A model generated the notes under the pieces. It was not told the origin of the DNA, did not search any database, and saw only the letters and a program-made list of their open reading frames with translations. This document shows positions 17,385 through 26,577 of a DNA stretch of 64,000 nt, one piece after another. Position numbers and translations under genes: made by a program. Every line of letters starts with the position of its first letter. Positions within the stretch are counted from its first letter, which is position 1. Origin of the DNA: Pseudomonas fulva (GTDB lineage Bacteria > Pseudomonadota > Gammaproteobacteria > Pseudomonadales > Pseudomonadaceae); the NCBI RefSeq assembly GCF_023517795.1, contig NZ_CP082928.1, positions 3,720,001 to 3,784,000 of the forward strand. The letters run 5' to 3'.

Positions 17385-18140
17385 ATGCAACCCGTCGTTC
17401 TGATTACCGGTGCCCTGGGCGGCATCGGTCAGGCCATGTGCGAGCGTTTCAATGCGGGCGGCTGGGCGGTGTTCGGCACCGATCTGGACGCCGCCGCGCT
17501 GTCCGCCCAGCAGGCCGCAGGCAAGCTGGCCGGCGCCCATGCCGCCGACATCCGTAAACCCGGCGCCTGCCATGAGGTGGTCGCGGCGCTGCTGGCCACT
17601 ACCGGCCGCCTGGACGCCCTGGTCAACTGCGCCGGCGTATGGCGCGAGGGGCCGGTCGAGTCGTTCAGCGAGGAGGACTTCGACCTCGTGCTGGACGTCA
17701 ACCTCAAGGCCACCTTCTTCATGTGCTCGGCCAGCATCCCGGCGCTGCGCCACAGCAGGGGCGCCATCGTCAACCTCTCCAGCGACGCCGGCCGCCAGGG
17801 CAATCGCAATGCCGCCGCGTACTGCGCCAGCAAGGGTGCGGTAACCCTGATGACCAAGGCCCTGGCGCTGGACCTGGCACCCGATGGGGTGCGCTGCAAC
17901 AGCCTGTCTCCGGGCGACGTGCAAACCCCGATGCTCAGGTTCCAGGCCGAGCGCTACGGCAACGGCGACCCGCAAGCCTATTACCAGGAGCTGCTGGCCA
18001 AGTACCCGCAAGGCGCGGCGGCGCGCTTTATCCAGCCCGGCGAAGTCGCCGACCTGGCGTTCTTTCTCTGCCAGAGCGGCGCGCGGTCGATCACCGGCGC
18101 CGACCTGGCCATCGACTGCGGTGTGTCGGCCGGCAACTGA
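17385..18140 (+). CDS. Short-chain dehydrogenase/reductase (SDR)
   Basis: 251-aa classical SDR with TGALGGIGQ coenzyme loop, NCAG, catalytic Ser in NLSSDAG, YCASK catalytic pair and ITGADLAIDCG tail. A GAGGAGCG ribosome site is close to the ATG. It lies 58 bp after the first SDR. The two SDRs are only distantly alike, suggesting two different oxidation steps rather than a recent duplication. Likely part of the same amine or alcohol breakdown route as the following aminotransferase. Confidence 0.92.
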   Translation: MQPVVLITGALGGIGQAMCERFNAGGWAVFGTDLDAAALSAQQAAGKLAGAHAADIRKPGACHEVVAALLATTGRLDALVNCAGVWREGPVESFSEEDFDLVLDVNLKATFFMCSASIPALRHSRGAIVNLSSDAGRQGNRNAAAYCASKGAVTLMTKALALDLAPDGVRCNSLSPGDVQTPMLRFQAERYGNGDPQAYYQELLAKYPQGAAARFIQPGEVADLAFFLCQSGARSITGADLAIDCGVSAGN

Positions 18141-18176
18141 GTGCGCCGACCCAATTGATAACAACAGGAGCCTCCC

Positions 18177-19568
18177 ATGTCCCCGAGTGGCATCAACGAT
18201 AAGGCCGTCGAAACCTTCGCTGCCCGTGAGCGCGAGCGTTTTCTGCAGCGCAACCCGAAATCCGTCGAGCTGGCCAAGCGTGCGCGCAAGTCGCTGTTCG
18301 GCGGCGTGCCGATGCACTGGATGAATGACTGGTCGATGCCCAGTTCGCTGTTCGTCAGCCGCGCCAAAGGCGCGCGCTTCCATGATGTCGACGGCCACGA
18401 GTACATCGACTTCTGCCTCGGCGACACCGGCAGCATGTTCGGCCATTCGCCCGAGCCTATCGCCCAGGCGCTCGCCGAGCAGGGCGCCAATGGCCTGACC
18501 ACCATGCTGCCCGGCGAAGATGCGATCATCGCCGGTGAACTGCTCGCCGAGCGTTTCGGCCTGCCGTTCTGGCAGGTGGCGACCACCGCCACCGACGCCA
18601 ACCGTTTCGTGATTCGCTGGGCCCGTGCCATCACCAACCGCAAGGTGCTGCTGGTGTTCGACGGCTGCTACCATGGCACCGTCGACGACGTGATGGTGCG
18701 CTGCAGGGAAGGCCGCACCGTGCACCGCGGCGGCCTGATCGGCCAGGCGCGCAACCTGGCCAAGACCAGCCGCGCCGTGCCGTTCAACGATGTCGCCGCA
18801 CTGGAAGCGGCCCTCGCCCAGGGCGACGTGGCGGCGATTCTGTGCGAGCCGGCGATGACCAACATCGGCATGGTGCTGCCCGAGCCGGGCTTCATGGACA
18901 AGGTCCGCGAGCTGAGCAAGCAGTACGGCAGCCTGCTGATCATCGACGAAACCCACACCATCTCCACCGGCCCTGGCGGCTGCACCCGCGCCTGGAACCT
19001 CAAGCCGGATTTCATCACCCTTGGCAAACCGATCGCCGGCGGCGTGCCGTGCTCGGTGTACGGCTGCAGCCATGAAATGGCCCAGGCCATGCGCCTGGCC
19101 CAGCAGCATGCCAGCGAAACCAGCAGTGGCCATGGCCATAGCGGCATGGGCACCACGCTGTCGGCCAACGCCCTGGCCATGCGCTGCATGCGCGTGAACC
19201 TGGAGCAGGTGATGACGCCGGCCGCCTATGACCATATGCTGCCGCTGGCGGCACGCCTGGCTGCCGGCCTGCGCGGGCTGATCGGCAAGCATGGCCTGAG
19301 CTGGTCGGTGACCGAGCTGGGCGCGCGCTGCGAATTCCAGTTCTGCGCCACCTCGCCGCAAACCGGTGCCGAGGCCGAAGCGGCCTTCCACGACAGCCTG
19401 CAGATGGCCTTGCACCTGTACCTGATCAACCGTGGCATTCTCATCACGCCGTTCCACAACATGACCCTGTGCTGCCCGGACACCAGCGCCGCCGACGTCG
19501 ACAGGCTGCTCGCCACCCTCGATGAGGGGCTGATCGAGCTGCTGGCGATCCCTGGTGCCCGCGGCTGA
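18177..19568 (+). CDS. Class III PLP-dependent aminotransferase
   Basis: 463 aa, aspartate-aminotransferase-family fold type I, of the glutamate-1-semialdehyde/omega-transaminase type. Key parts: GDTGSMFGHSPEPI near the N-terminus, DGCYHGTVDD (cofactor ring contact), LIIDETHT (Asp to pyridine nitrogen) and LGKPIAGGVP with the Schiff-base Lys284. Substrate is likely an amine or omega-amino compound. Preceded by AGGAG. It sits between the SDR pair and the glutamine-synthetase-like gene, supporting an amine catabolic role. Confidence 0.92.
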   Translation: MSPSGINDKAVETFAARERERFLQRNPKSVELAKRARKSLFGGVPMHWMNDWSMPSSLFVSRAKGARFHDVDGHEYIDFCLGDTGSMFGHSPEPIAQALAEQGANGLTTMLPGEDAIIAGELLAERFGLPFWQVATTATDANRFVIRWARAITNRKVLLVFDGCYHGTVDDVMVRCREGRTVHRGGLIGQARNLAKTSRAVPFNDVAALEAALAQGDVAAILCEPAMTNIGMVLPEPGFMDKVRELSKQYGSLLIIDETHTISTGPGGCTRAWNLKPDFITLGKPIAGGVPCSVYGCSHEMAQAMRLAQQHASETSSGHGHSGMGTTLSANALAMRCMRVNLEQVMTPAAYDHMLPLAARLAAGLRGLIGKHGLSWSVTELGARCEFQFCATSPQTGAEAEAAFHDSLQMALHLYLINRGILITPFHNMTLCCPDTSAADVDRLLATLDEGLIELLAIPGARG

Positions 19569-19660
19569 GCCTGATGTCGAGCGCCCGGCGCCCCTCGCTT
19601 TGCCACCAAGGCAGCGCGGATCGCGCCGGTGTTACCCGCAATCCTTTACGAGTACCGATC

Positions 19661-21028
19661 ATGCAATTCGCCGACATCCAGGAAGCCCGCGACTTTCTCG
19701 TCGCCCATCCCGAAGTGCGCAGCATCGAGCTGATGCTGATCGATGCCAACGGCATTCCGCGGGGCAAGCTGCTGCACCGCGACGAGCTGCTGGCGATCTA
19801 CCAGGACGGTCGCGCGCTGCCCAGCTCGATCCTGGCCCTGACCGTACAGGGCGAAGACGTCGAAGCCACCGGCCTGGTCTGGGAAGTGGCCGACGCCGAC
19901 TGCTGGACCTACCCGCTGCCCGGCAGCCTGACCCTGCAGCCGTGGCGCAGCACGCCCACCGGGCAACTGCAGGTGAGCATGCACCCGACCCAGGGCCGGC
20001 CCGCCGCGCCGGCCGATCCGCGGCATACCCTGGTGCGGGTGATCGAGCGCCTCGAGGCAGACGGCTTCCACCCGGTGATGGCCGTGGAGCTGGAGTTCTA
20101 CCTGCTCGACAAGCAGCGCGACGCCACTGGCCGCCCGCAACCGGCGCTGCAGATGAACGGCGTGCGCCCCGAGGCGCCCCAGGTGTATGGCGTGTACGAG
20201 CTGGAGCTAGTGCAGCCGTTCCTCGATGACCTTTACGCAGCCTGCGAGGTGCAGGGCCTGCCGGTACGCACGGCGATTTCCGAATACGCACCGGGCCAGC
20301 TGGAGCTGACCCTGGAGCACCGCTTCGATGCGTTGCAGGCCGTCGACGAGGGCATTCGCTACAAGCGCCTGGTCAAGGGCGTGGCCAACAGGCACGGGCT
20401 GCAGGCCTGTTTCATGGCCAAGCCGTTCGGCGACCGGGCCGGCAGCGGCATGCACCTGCACGTCAGCCTGGCCGACGCGCAGGGCAACAACCTGTATGCC
20501 AGTGAAGACCCCCAGGGCACGCCGCTGCTGCGCCACTCCATCGGCGGCATGATGGCCACGCTGCTCGAATCCCTGGCGATCTTCTGCCCCAACGCCAACT
20601 CGTTCCGCCGCTTCCAGGCCAACAGCTACGCGCCCCTGGCCAAGAGCTGGGGCGTGAACAACCGCACCGTGTCGTTCCGCGTACCGGGCGGCCCGGCCGT
20701 CAGCCGGCATATCGAGCACCGCATCTGCGGCGCCGATGCCAACCCGTACCTGGCGGCCGCGGCGATTCTCGCCGGCATCCACCACGGCATCCGCGAGCAG
20801 ATCGACCCGGGCGCGGCCATCGTCGGCAACGGCTACGAGCAGGCCACCGAGTTCCTGCCCACCGACTGGCTCACCGCGCTGCGCGCCCTGGAAGGCTCGG
20901 CCTGGGCCCGCGAAGCGCTGGGCGAGGAGTTCCTCAAGGTGTTCCTGGCGATCAAGCAGACCGAGTACCGCCAGTTCATGGCCGAGGTCGGCGAGCAGGA
21001 CTGGCGCTGGTACCTGAACCACGCCTGA
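19661..21028 (+). CDS. Glutamine synthetase-like gamma-glutamylamine ligase
   Basis: 455 aa, GS superfamily of the PuuA/SpuI/IpuC branch, which ATP-dependently joins glutamate to an amine. Markers: MAVELEFYLL metal motif, EYAPGQLEL, KPFGDRAGSGMHLHVSL, and NNRTVSFRVPGGP. The start ATG 19661 gives a normal N-terminus (FADIQEARDFLVAHP); an earlier in-frame opening in the 92-bp gap is not conserved-like. Next to an aminotransferase and SDRs, it most likely activates an amine for catabolism. It is probably not the biosynthetic glutamine synthetase. Confidence 0.92.
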   Translation: MQFADIQEARDFLVAHPEVRSIELMLIDANGIPRGKLLHRDELLAIYQDGRALPSSILALTVQGEDVEATGLVWEVADADCWTYPLPGSLTLQPWRSTPTGQLQVSMHPTQGRPAAPADPRHTLVRVIERLEADGFHPVMAVELEFYLLDKQRDATGRPQPALQMNGVRPEAPQVYGVYELELVQPFLDDLYAACEVQGLPVRTAISEYAPGQLELTLEHRFDALQAVDEGIRYKRLVKGVANRHGLQACFMAKPFGDRAGSGMHLHVSLADAQGNNLYASEDPQGTPLLRHSIGGMMATLLESLAIFCPNANSFRRFQANSYAPLAKSWGVNNRTVSFRVPGGPAVSRHIEHRICGADANPYLAAAAILAGIHHGIREQIDPGAAIVGNGYEQATEFLPTDWLTALRALEGSAWAREALGEEFLKVFLAIKQTEYRQFMAEVGEQDWRWYLNHA

Positions 21029-21063
21029 GCCTTAGGCGTGTGGCCCGGACTGGAGCGGCAGCG

Positions 21064-21525
21064 TTAGAAGCTGGCAGGCAAGGGCAGGGCGGTGGTGGAC
21101 TTGATGCGCTCCATGGCGAAGCTGGAGCTGACGTCGGCGATGCCGGGAATCTCGATCAGCCGCTTGTAAACGGCGTCGTAGCCCTCGATGTCCGGCACCA
21201 CCACGCGCAGCAGGTAGTCGGTCACGCCGGCCAGCCGGTAGAAATCCACCACCTCGTCGATGGCCGCTACCTTGTGGTGGAACTGCTTGAGCCAGTCGGC
21301 GTTGTGCTGATTGGTGCGCACGAAGGCGAATACCGTGACCGGCACACCAACCTGGCGCGGCTCGAGCAGGGCCACCCGGGCGCGGATCACCTTGCTTTCC
21401 TCGAGCTTCTGGATACGCCGCCAGCAGGCGGTGTTGCTCAGGCCCACACGCTCGGCCAGTTCACCCAGCGCGAGGGTGCAGTCCTGCTGCAGAAGACCGA
21501 GGATGGCGTGGTCGAACTTGTCCAT
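21064..21525 (-). CDS. Lrp/AsnC family transcriptional regulator
   Basis: 153 aa. N-terminal HTH (DHAILGLLQQDCTLALGELA, VGLSNTACWRRIQKLEE) and a C-terminal RAM ligand domain (GVTDYLLRVVVPDIEGYD). An in-frame ATG four codons earlier is possible; neither has a strong ribosome site. It converges on the glutamine-synthetase-like gene and is divergent from the class V gene at 21746, with a perfect AT-rich palindrome between them. Likely amino-acid responsive and autoregulatory. Confidence 0.92.
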   Translation of the reverse strand: MDKFDHAILGLLQQDCTLALGELAERVGLSNTACWRRIQKLEESKVIRARVALLEPRQVGVPVTVFAFVRTNQHNADWLKQFHHKVAAIDEVVDFYRLAGVTDYLLRVVVPDIEGYDAVYKRLIEIPGIADVSSSFAMERIKSTTALPLPASF

Positions 21526-21578
21526 GGTGTGGCCCATTAAGATGATTGGGGAATAAGCAAAGCACGTAAGCGGATAAT

Positions 21579-21597
21579 CATGGAAATATTTTCCATG
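21579..21597. promoter_or_regulatory. Candidate Lrp/AsnC operator palindrome
   Basis: CATGGAAA-TAT-TTTCCATG is a perfect 8-bp dyad with an AT centre, 54 bp upstream of the asnC-type gene and 149 bp upstream of the class V gene. AT-cored dyads of about this size are typical Lrp/AsnC sites. Confidence 0.6.
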
Positions 21598-21745
21598 AAA
21601 ACGCTATTTGTCGGAAATTGGTTTCTTATTTGCGCGCGGCAAACCGGCAAATATCAAATTAATTTCCCGGCCGTTCTCTTAGCATATTCACTTTGATCCG
21701 CCGTTGCAGGCGGCCCCTCTGCTGATCCACAACGGCCGTTATCCC

Positions 21746-22876
21746 ATGACTGAGCGCTACTTCGACTATGCCGCCACCACGCCCATCGACGATGACGTGA
21801 TCCAGGACATGCTCGCCCACATGGGCCGCGATAGCACCTTCGGCAACCCCGCGTCGGCCTCCCACTCGTTCGGCCAGCGCGCCCGCCGTGCGGTTGAAAA
21901 GGCACGCCGGCAGGTCGCCGACCTGGTGGGCACCAGCGCCGACAACCTGGTGTGGACTTCCGGCGCCACCGAATCCAACAACCTGGCGCTCAAGGGCGTA
22001 GCCGCCGCGGCGCAGGGACGCCGGCATATCGTCACCAGCAGCCTGGAACACAAGGCGGTGCTGGATACCGCCCGGCAACTGGAGCTCGACGGCTTCGAGG
22101 TGACCTGGCTGCAACCGGATGCCGAGGGCCTGATCCAGCCCGAGGCCGTGGCGGCGGCGCTGCGGGACGACACCCTGCTGGTGTCGCTGATGCGGGTCAA
22201 CAACGAGCTGGGCACCCTGACCGATATCGCCGCGATTGGCGAGCGGGTGCGTCAGCGTGGTGCGCTGTTTCATGTGGATGCCGCCCAGGCGACCGGCAAG
22301 GTGGCGATCGACCTGGCGGGCCTGGCCGTGGATTTGATGTCGTTCTCGGCGCACAAGACCTACGGCCCCAAGGGCATCGGCGCGCTGTATGTGGGTGAAC
22401 GGGCACGGCCGCTGATCCAGGCGCAGATTCATGGCGGCGGCCATGAGCAGGGGCTGCGCTCCGGCACCCTGGCCACCCACCAGATCGTCGGCATGGGCAG
22501 CGCGTTCGCACGGGCCGGCGCGCTGATGGAGGAGGAAAACCGGCGCATCACCGGACTCGCGGCGCAGCTTCGCGAAGGCCTGCTGAGCCTGCCGGGCGTG
22601 CGCCTCAATGGTTGTGCCAGGCAGCGGGTGCCGCACACGCTCAACCTGTGCATCGACCACCCCTGGTTCAACGTCGAGAGCCTCAGCGGCAGCCTGGCGT
22701 TCTCCTCCACCTCGGCGTGCAATTCGGCCAGCAGCGCACCGTCGCACGTGCTGCTGGCGCTGGGGCTGGATGCTACCCAGGCGTATCGCAGCATTCGTCT
22801 GAGCCTGGGGCGCTACACCACGCTCGAGGATGTCGAGGCTGCCACGGATGCGGTTCGGCAGTGCCTGCCACAGTGA
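21746..22876 (+). CDS. Class V aminotransferase, NifS/IscS-like cysteine desulfurase
   Basis: 376 aa. Family hallmarks: YFDYAATTPIDDDV start, SGATESNNLALKG, PLP Lys204 in SFSAHKTYGPKG, and a Cys325 in SSTSACNSASSAPSHVL corresponding to the persulfide loop. It may supply sulfur by desulfurating cysteine, or act on another amino acid. It stands alone, with no isc, suf or tRNA-thiolation genes beside it. Divergence from an AsnC regulator suggests amino-acid control. ATG 21746 (MTERYFDYAAT) is the family-normal start. Confidence 0.88.
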   Translation: MTERYFDYAATTPIDDDVIQDMLAHMGRDSTFGNPASASHSFGQRARRAVEKARRQVADLVGTSADNLVWTSGATESNNLALKGVAAAAQGRRHIVTSSLEHKAVLDTARQLELDGFEVTWLQPDAEGLIQPEAVAAALRDDTLLVSLMRVNNELGTLTDIAAIGERVRQRGALFHVDAAQATGKVAIDLAGLAVDLMSFSAHKTYGPKGIGALYVGERARPLIQAQIHGGGHEQGLRSGTLATHQIVGMGSAFARAGALMEEENRRITGLAAQLREGLLSLPGVRLNGCARQRVPHTLNLCIDHPWFNVESLSGSLAFSSTSACNSASSAPSHVLLALGLDATQAYRSIRLSLGRYTTLEDVEAATDAVRQCLPQ

Positions 22877-23304
22877 TGTGTTGAGCAACGCTTAACGCTG
22901 TTCATGTGCTGTTCGAGCAGCGTATCCAGCCACCATGCTGTGACGGCAGCGCGCCGAGTATCCCCCCAGAAAGCCTGGCAGACATATGTCCGTCAGGTGC
23001 ATAGCGTTCACAGTACCCCGATCGCTCACGCCTAAAAACACGACCACCAGGCGCCGCTTCGAGGTTTCCCTGGGGGTACTGAGGGCGTGATCAAACAGCG
23101 CCTCAGGCCTCGCACTGTGAGGCTCCTGGCCGTTTTTTATATACGCTAAAGTTTTCTTGAGAAGCTCAGTCTATACCGCTCGTTTATATATTTAGCGGAA
23201 TTAATTCGTTCGGAATCGACGCCTTCTAGGCTAGGTTAGCGGCTATCCGTAGGCACCACAGGCCAGTTCTGTGAGCTGCTCACAGCTACCTTATAGGCCG
23301 CCGA
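22877..23304. other. 428-bp intergenic region upstream of the GntR operon
   Basis: No credible gene. The left part is GC-rich. A GCCTC/GAGGC hairpin about 23108-23124, followed by a T-run near 23133-23138, may terminate the class V gene. The right part is AT-rich (23132-23210). It carries CGCTAAA at 23144-23150 and its exact inverse TTTAGCG at 23191-23197, a plausible promoter/operator zone for the GntR operon. Confidence 0.4.
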
Positions 23305-24033
23305 ATGTCGTTATCCATTGCCTCCACCTCCCAGCCAGCCGACAGCACCAGTCAGGGTGATTCGGCTTACGCTCGCATTCGTCGTGACATCCTCTCCTGC
23401 CGTCTGATGCCGGGTGCATTGATGACCGAGCCAGGGTTGATGGAGGCCTATGGCATCGGCAAGAGCAGTTGCCGCATCGCCCTCACTCGTCTCGCTCACG
23501 AAGGCTTTATCCAGTCGTTGCCGCGCAAGGGCTATCAGGTGGCGCCGGTCACCGTGAAGGATGTCGAGGAGGTGTTCACCTTGCGTGTGCAGCTCGAGCC
23601 ACTGGCCGCTCGCCTGGCGGTCGGGCGCGTGGATATCGAGCGCCTGCGGGTGCTGGAAGCGGCCTGCCGGGTACGCCATCCGGTGCCGCTGCCTGATCAG
23701 ATCGATGTGTTCATGGACGCCAACAAGGCATTCCACCTGGAGATCGCCAGGGCTGCCGGCAATGAGCGCCTGTTGCGCACCCTGTCCGGGCTGATGGACG
23801 AGATGACTCGCCTGGTGGCGCTGGGCTTCAACGTCCAGGGCACCAAACCGGAAATCAAGCATGATCACAACGCGATGATCGCCGCATTCGAAGACGGCGA
23901 TGGCAAGCGCGCCGAACTGATTGCCCGCCGGCATATCGAGACCTTTCAGGCCATGACGCTGGAAAAGGTCTATGCCAGTCTCAGCGAAGCCGGCGCGTCG
24001 CTGCCACTGTTGGCCGCGAGATTGGCCCGATGA
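23305..24033 (+). CDS. GntR family regulator (FadR/FCD type)
   Basis: 242 aa. Winged helix about residues 20-85 (AYARIRRDILSCRLMPG, YGIGKSSCRIALTRLAHEGF, LPRKGYQVAPV), then an all-helical FCD effector domain with the metal-type His residues (FHLEIARAAGNERLL, RRHIETFQAM). It is the first gene of a long operon and overlaps the next by ATGA, so the regulator is cotranscribed with the transport and catabolic genes. Probably a repressor relieved by the operon's carboxylate substrate. Confidence 0.92.
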   Translation: MSLSIASTSQPADSTSQGDSAYARIRRDILSCRLMPGALMTEPGLMEAYGIGKSSCRIALTRLAHEGFIQSLPRKGYQVAPVTVKDVEEVFTLRVQLEPLAARLAVGRVDIERLRVLEAACRVRHPVPLPDQIDVFMDANKAFHLEIARAAGNERLLRTLSGLMDEMTRLVALGFNVQGTKPEIKHDHNAMIAAFEDGDGKRAELIARRHIETFQAMTLEKVYASLSEAGASLPLLAARLAR

Positions 24034-24791
24034 ACGCGGCGCTGCAGCAGCACCTTGCGACAGCGGCGATCAGCCTGCATAGAGTCGGCAAGCGCTTCGA
24101 AGCACTGGAGGTGCTGCGTGATATTTCCTTCGACGTCGGGCAGGGTGAAATAGTCGCGCTGCTGGGCACGTCGGGGTGCGGCAAAAGCACCTTGCTAAAC
24201 ATCGTATCCGGTCTGTTGGCTCAGGATCAGGGGCAACTTCGCCTCTTTGGTGAAGCCACGGCGGCGTTCAGTGACTGGCGCCGCATCGCCTACCTGTTCC
24301 AGGAGGACCGCCTGCTGCCCTGGCGCAGCGTGCAGGCCAATGTCGCCTTTGGGCTGGAGGGTACCGGCATCGCCAAGGCGGAACGTGACCAGCGGGTTGC
24401 CGAGGTGTTACGCCTGGTGGGCCTGGAGGCCTTCGCGAAAGCCTGGCCACATCAGTTGTCCGGCGGCATGCGCAGCCGCGTGGCCCTGGCGCGCAGCCTG
24501 GTGGTCAAGCCCCAGGTGTTGCTGATGGACGAGCCGTTTTCCAAGCTCGATCCGCAGACCCGCAGTCAGATGCACGATGAGCTGCTGTGCCTGCAGGCCC
24601 TCACCGGGATGACGGTGCTGTTCGTCACCCATGATGTGGAGGAGGCCGTGGTCCTGGCTGACCGAGTGGTGGTGCTGGAGCCGCGCCCCGGGCGCATTCG
24701 CGCGATTCACTCGATGGCCTTGCCACGCCCGCGGGTGCCCACCGAGCCTGCCGTCAGCGAGCAGGTGCGCCGCCTGCGCCTGGAGGTCTGA
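24030..24791 (+). CDS. ABC transporter ATPase, NitT/TauT/SsuB type
   Basis: 253 aa. Walker A GTSGCGKST, Q-loop FQEDRLLPW, signature LSGGMRSRVALARSL, Walker B LLMDEPFSKLD, switch His in FVTHDVEEA. The N-terminus begins inside the GntR gene (ATGA). With the following permease and binding protein it forms a complete importer of the nitrate/taurine/sulfonate class, whose members also import aromatic acids, thiamine precursors and other small organics. The substrate is not evident. Confidence 0.95.
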   Translation: MNAALQQHLATAAISLHRVGKRFEALEVLRDISFDVGQGEIVALLGTSGCGKSTLLNIVSGLLAQDQGQLRLFGEATAAFSDWRRIAYLFQEDRLLPWRSVQANVAFGLEGTGIAKAERDQRVAEVLRLVGLEAFAKAWPHQLSGGMRSRVALARSLVVKPQVLLMDEPFSKLDPQTRSQMHDELLCLQALTGMTVLFVTHDVEEAVVLADRVVVLEPRPGRIRAIHSMALPRPRVPTEPAVSEQVRRLRLEV

Positions 24792-24792
24792 T

Positions 24793-25557
24793 GTGGATAC
24801 CGCCAAGCGATTTTCCAGCCTCGCCCTGCAACGCTTCGCCCTGATCGCCGTGGTCGGTCTGCTCTGGTGGTACGCCGCGAGCCGCCTGCCATCGTTCGTC
24901 TTGCCCGGGCCGGAGAGGGTCTTCGCCGCGCTCGGCAGTCTGCTGCACAGCGACACCTTCTGGCGTGACCTGAGCGCCACCCTCGGGCGCGTGTTCAGCG
25001 GCTTCGCCCTGGCCACGCTGGTGGGCACGCCCTTGGGGCTGGCACTGGGTAGCAGCCCGGCGCTGGCACGCTTCTTCGAACCGGTGCTGTCGGTGTTCAA
25101 CACCGTTTCGTCGGCGATCTGGGCGATCTTCGCGATCATCTGGTTCGGCATTTCCGATGCCACCACGGTGTTCGTGGTGTTCATGACCGCCATGCCGCTG
25201 ATCCTCACCAATGTCTGGCAGGGCGCGAAGACGGTGGAGCGGCAATACGTGGAGCTGGCGCGCTCGTTTCGCCTGTCGCGGTTGCAGATCCTGCTGAAGA
25301 TCTCCCTGCCGAGCATTCTGCCGTACTTCTTTTCCGGCGCACGCCTGGCGTTCGGCTTTGGCTGGCGGGTATCGCTGGTGGCCGAGACCCTCGGCGCCTC
25401 CGATGGCATCGGTTATCGGCTGCGCCAGGCCGCGGATCTGGTGCAGAGCGATCAGGTATTCGCCTGGACCGTGCTGCTGGTCGCCCTGATGTTGTCGCTC
25501 GAGGCGGGTGTGCTCAAGCCCCTCGAGCGTCGGCTGTTCCGTTGGAAAACCCCCTAG
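24793..25557 (+). CDS. ABC transporter permease, NitT/TauT type
   Basis: 254 aa, about six membrane helices, starting with a hydrophobic helix (ALIAVVGLLWWYAAS). The EAA cytoplasmic loop reads ELARSFRLSRLQILLKISLPSILP. GTG 24793 is chosen: GGAGG lies 6 bases upstream and the previous stop ends one base before it; the open frame extending upstream overlaps the ATPase gene and is spurious. It pairs with the ATPase at 24030. Confidence 0.93.
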   Translation: MDTAKRFSSLALQRFALIAVVGLLWWYAASRLPSFVLPGPERVFAALGSLLHSDTFWRDLSATLGRVFSGFALATLVGTPLGLALGSSPALARFFEPVLSVFNTVSSAIWAIFAIIWFGISDATTVFVVFMTAMPLILTNVWQGAKTVERQYVELARSFRLSRLQILLKISLPSILPYFFSGARLAFGFGWRVSLVAETLGASDGIGYRLRQAADLVQSDQVFAWTVLLVALMLSLEAGVLKPLERRLFRWKTP

Positions 25558-25576
25558 TTCTATCAAGGATCACTCC

Positions 25577-26560
25577 ATGCGTAAGTTGATTGCCGTCGCG
25601 GCCCTCGCCGCGAGCGCGGTGCTGCCTCTTGCTGCCCATTCGGCGGACAAGGTCCGCATCGGTTACTGGACCAGCGGCGTGAGCCTGGGCTACGGCTCGG
25701 TGCTCGAGTCCAAGGATTTCCTCGCCAAGCGCGGTATCGAGGCCGAGTTCGTGCACTTCCCCGACGTCAATGCGCCGATTCGCGCACTGGCGGCCGGCTC
25801 CATCGACCTGGCGTTCGGCGCCCCCCTGGCCGGGGTGTTCTCGACCGCCGCCGAAGGCGTGCCGATCCGTATCTTCGCCGCGACCCAGCCGGCCGACGTG
25901 CAGTTCGTGGTGCCGGCCGACTCGCCAATCACCTCGCTGGCCGAGCTCAAGGGCAAGAAGATCGGCATGTCGCCGGCAGGCTCGTCGGTGGCGGTGATCG
26001 CTGGCGCGGTGTTGGCGGGCAACCATGGCATCAAGGCCAATGATTTCTCCCTGGTCGGCGGCAACGAGTCGCGCCTGGCGCAGTTCCTGGCGCAAAAGCA
26101 GGTCGATGGCGCGGCCCTGCGCTCGGTCACCATCGCGCAGCTCGAAGACGAATTGAAGGTCAAGCGCCTGGGCAGCTTCGCCGAGGAATGGAAGACCCTC
26201 ACGCACGCCGATGCAGTGCCGTACATCGGCGTTGGCACGGTCGCCGCCAAGCTGGTCGACGACCAGCCGGAGGTGGTTGCCCGCGTCATCGCCGGCCTGC
26301 GCGACACCCTCGCCTGGGGCAAGGCGAACCCGGATGAAGTCGTCCGCATCCTGCAGCAGAGCGCCAACCTGCCCGAGCAGGATGCCCGCGTGTACGTCGG
26401 CCAGTGGGATGCTATGAACCGCATCGCCTTCGAACCGGCGGACATCGAGACCCTGCGCCGTCAGCACCAGGTGTTCGTCGACGGCGGCCTGATCAAGGGC
26501 GAACTCAAGGACGACCTGTTCGCCACCGAACCCTACACCCAAGCCAAACACATCCACTAA
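25577..26560 (+). CDS. ABC transporter substrate-binding protein, NitT/TauT type
   Basis: 327 aa. Sec signal peptide of about 23 residues ending AHSA. Then an SsuA/ThiY-type bilobed fold: VRIGYWTSGVSLGYG, DVNAPIRALAAGSIDLAFGA, LKGKKIGMSPAGSS. It has AAGGA 7 bases before the ATG. Periplasmic partner of the permease and ATPase upstream, completing importer 1 of this operon. The ligand pocket cannot be assigned from sequence. Confidence 0.93.
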   Translation: MRKLIAVAALAASAVLPLAAHSADKVRIGYWTSGVSLGYGSVLESKDFLAKRGIEAEFVHFPDVNAPIRALAAGSIDLAFGAPLAGVFSTAAEGVPIRIFAATQPADVQFVVPADSPITSLAELKGKKIGMSPAGSSVAVIAGAVLAGNHGIKANDFSLVGGNESRLAQFLAQKQVDGAALRSVTIAQLEDELKVKRLGSFAEEWKTLTHADAVPYIGVGTVAAKLVDDQPEVVARVIAGLRDTLAWGKANPDEVVRILQQSANLPEQDARVYVGQWDAMNRIAFEPADIETLRRQHQVFVDGGLIKGELKDDLFATEPYTQAKHIH

Positions 26561-26577
26561 TCACGGAGACAACGACT

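Noticed and set aside
17265..19457. Very long minus-strand open frame (over 700 codons) opposite the SDR and aminotransferase genes
   Set aside because: It lies antisense to genes with strong family motifs, has composition typical of a high-GC shadow frame, and shows no domain signature.
24631..24792. Upstream extension of the first ABC permease
   Set aside because: It overlaps the ATPase coding frame; GTG 24793 with GGAGG upstream gives the normal permease N-terminus.
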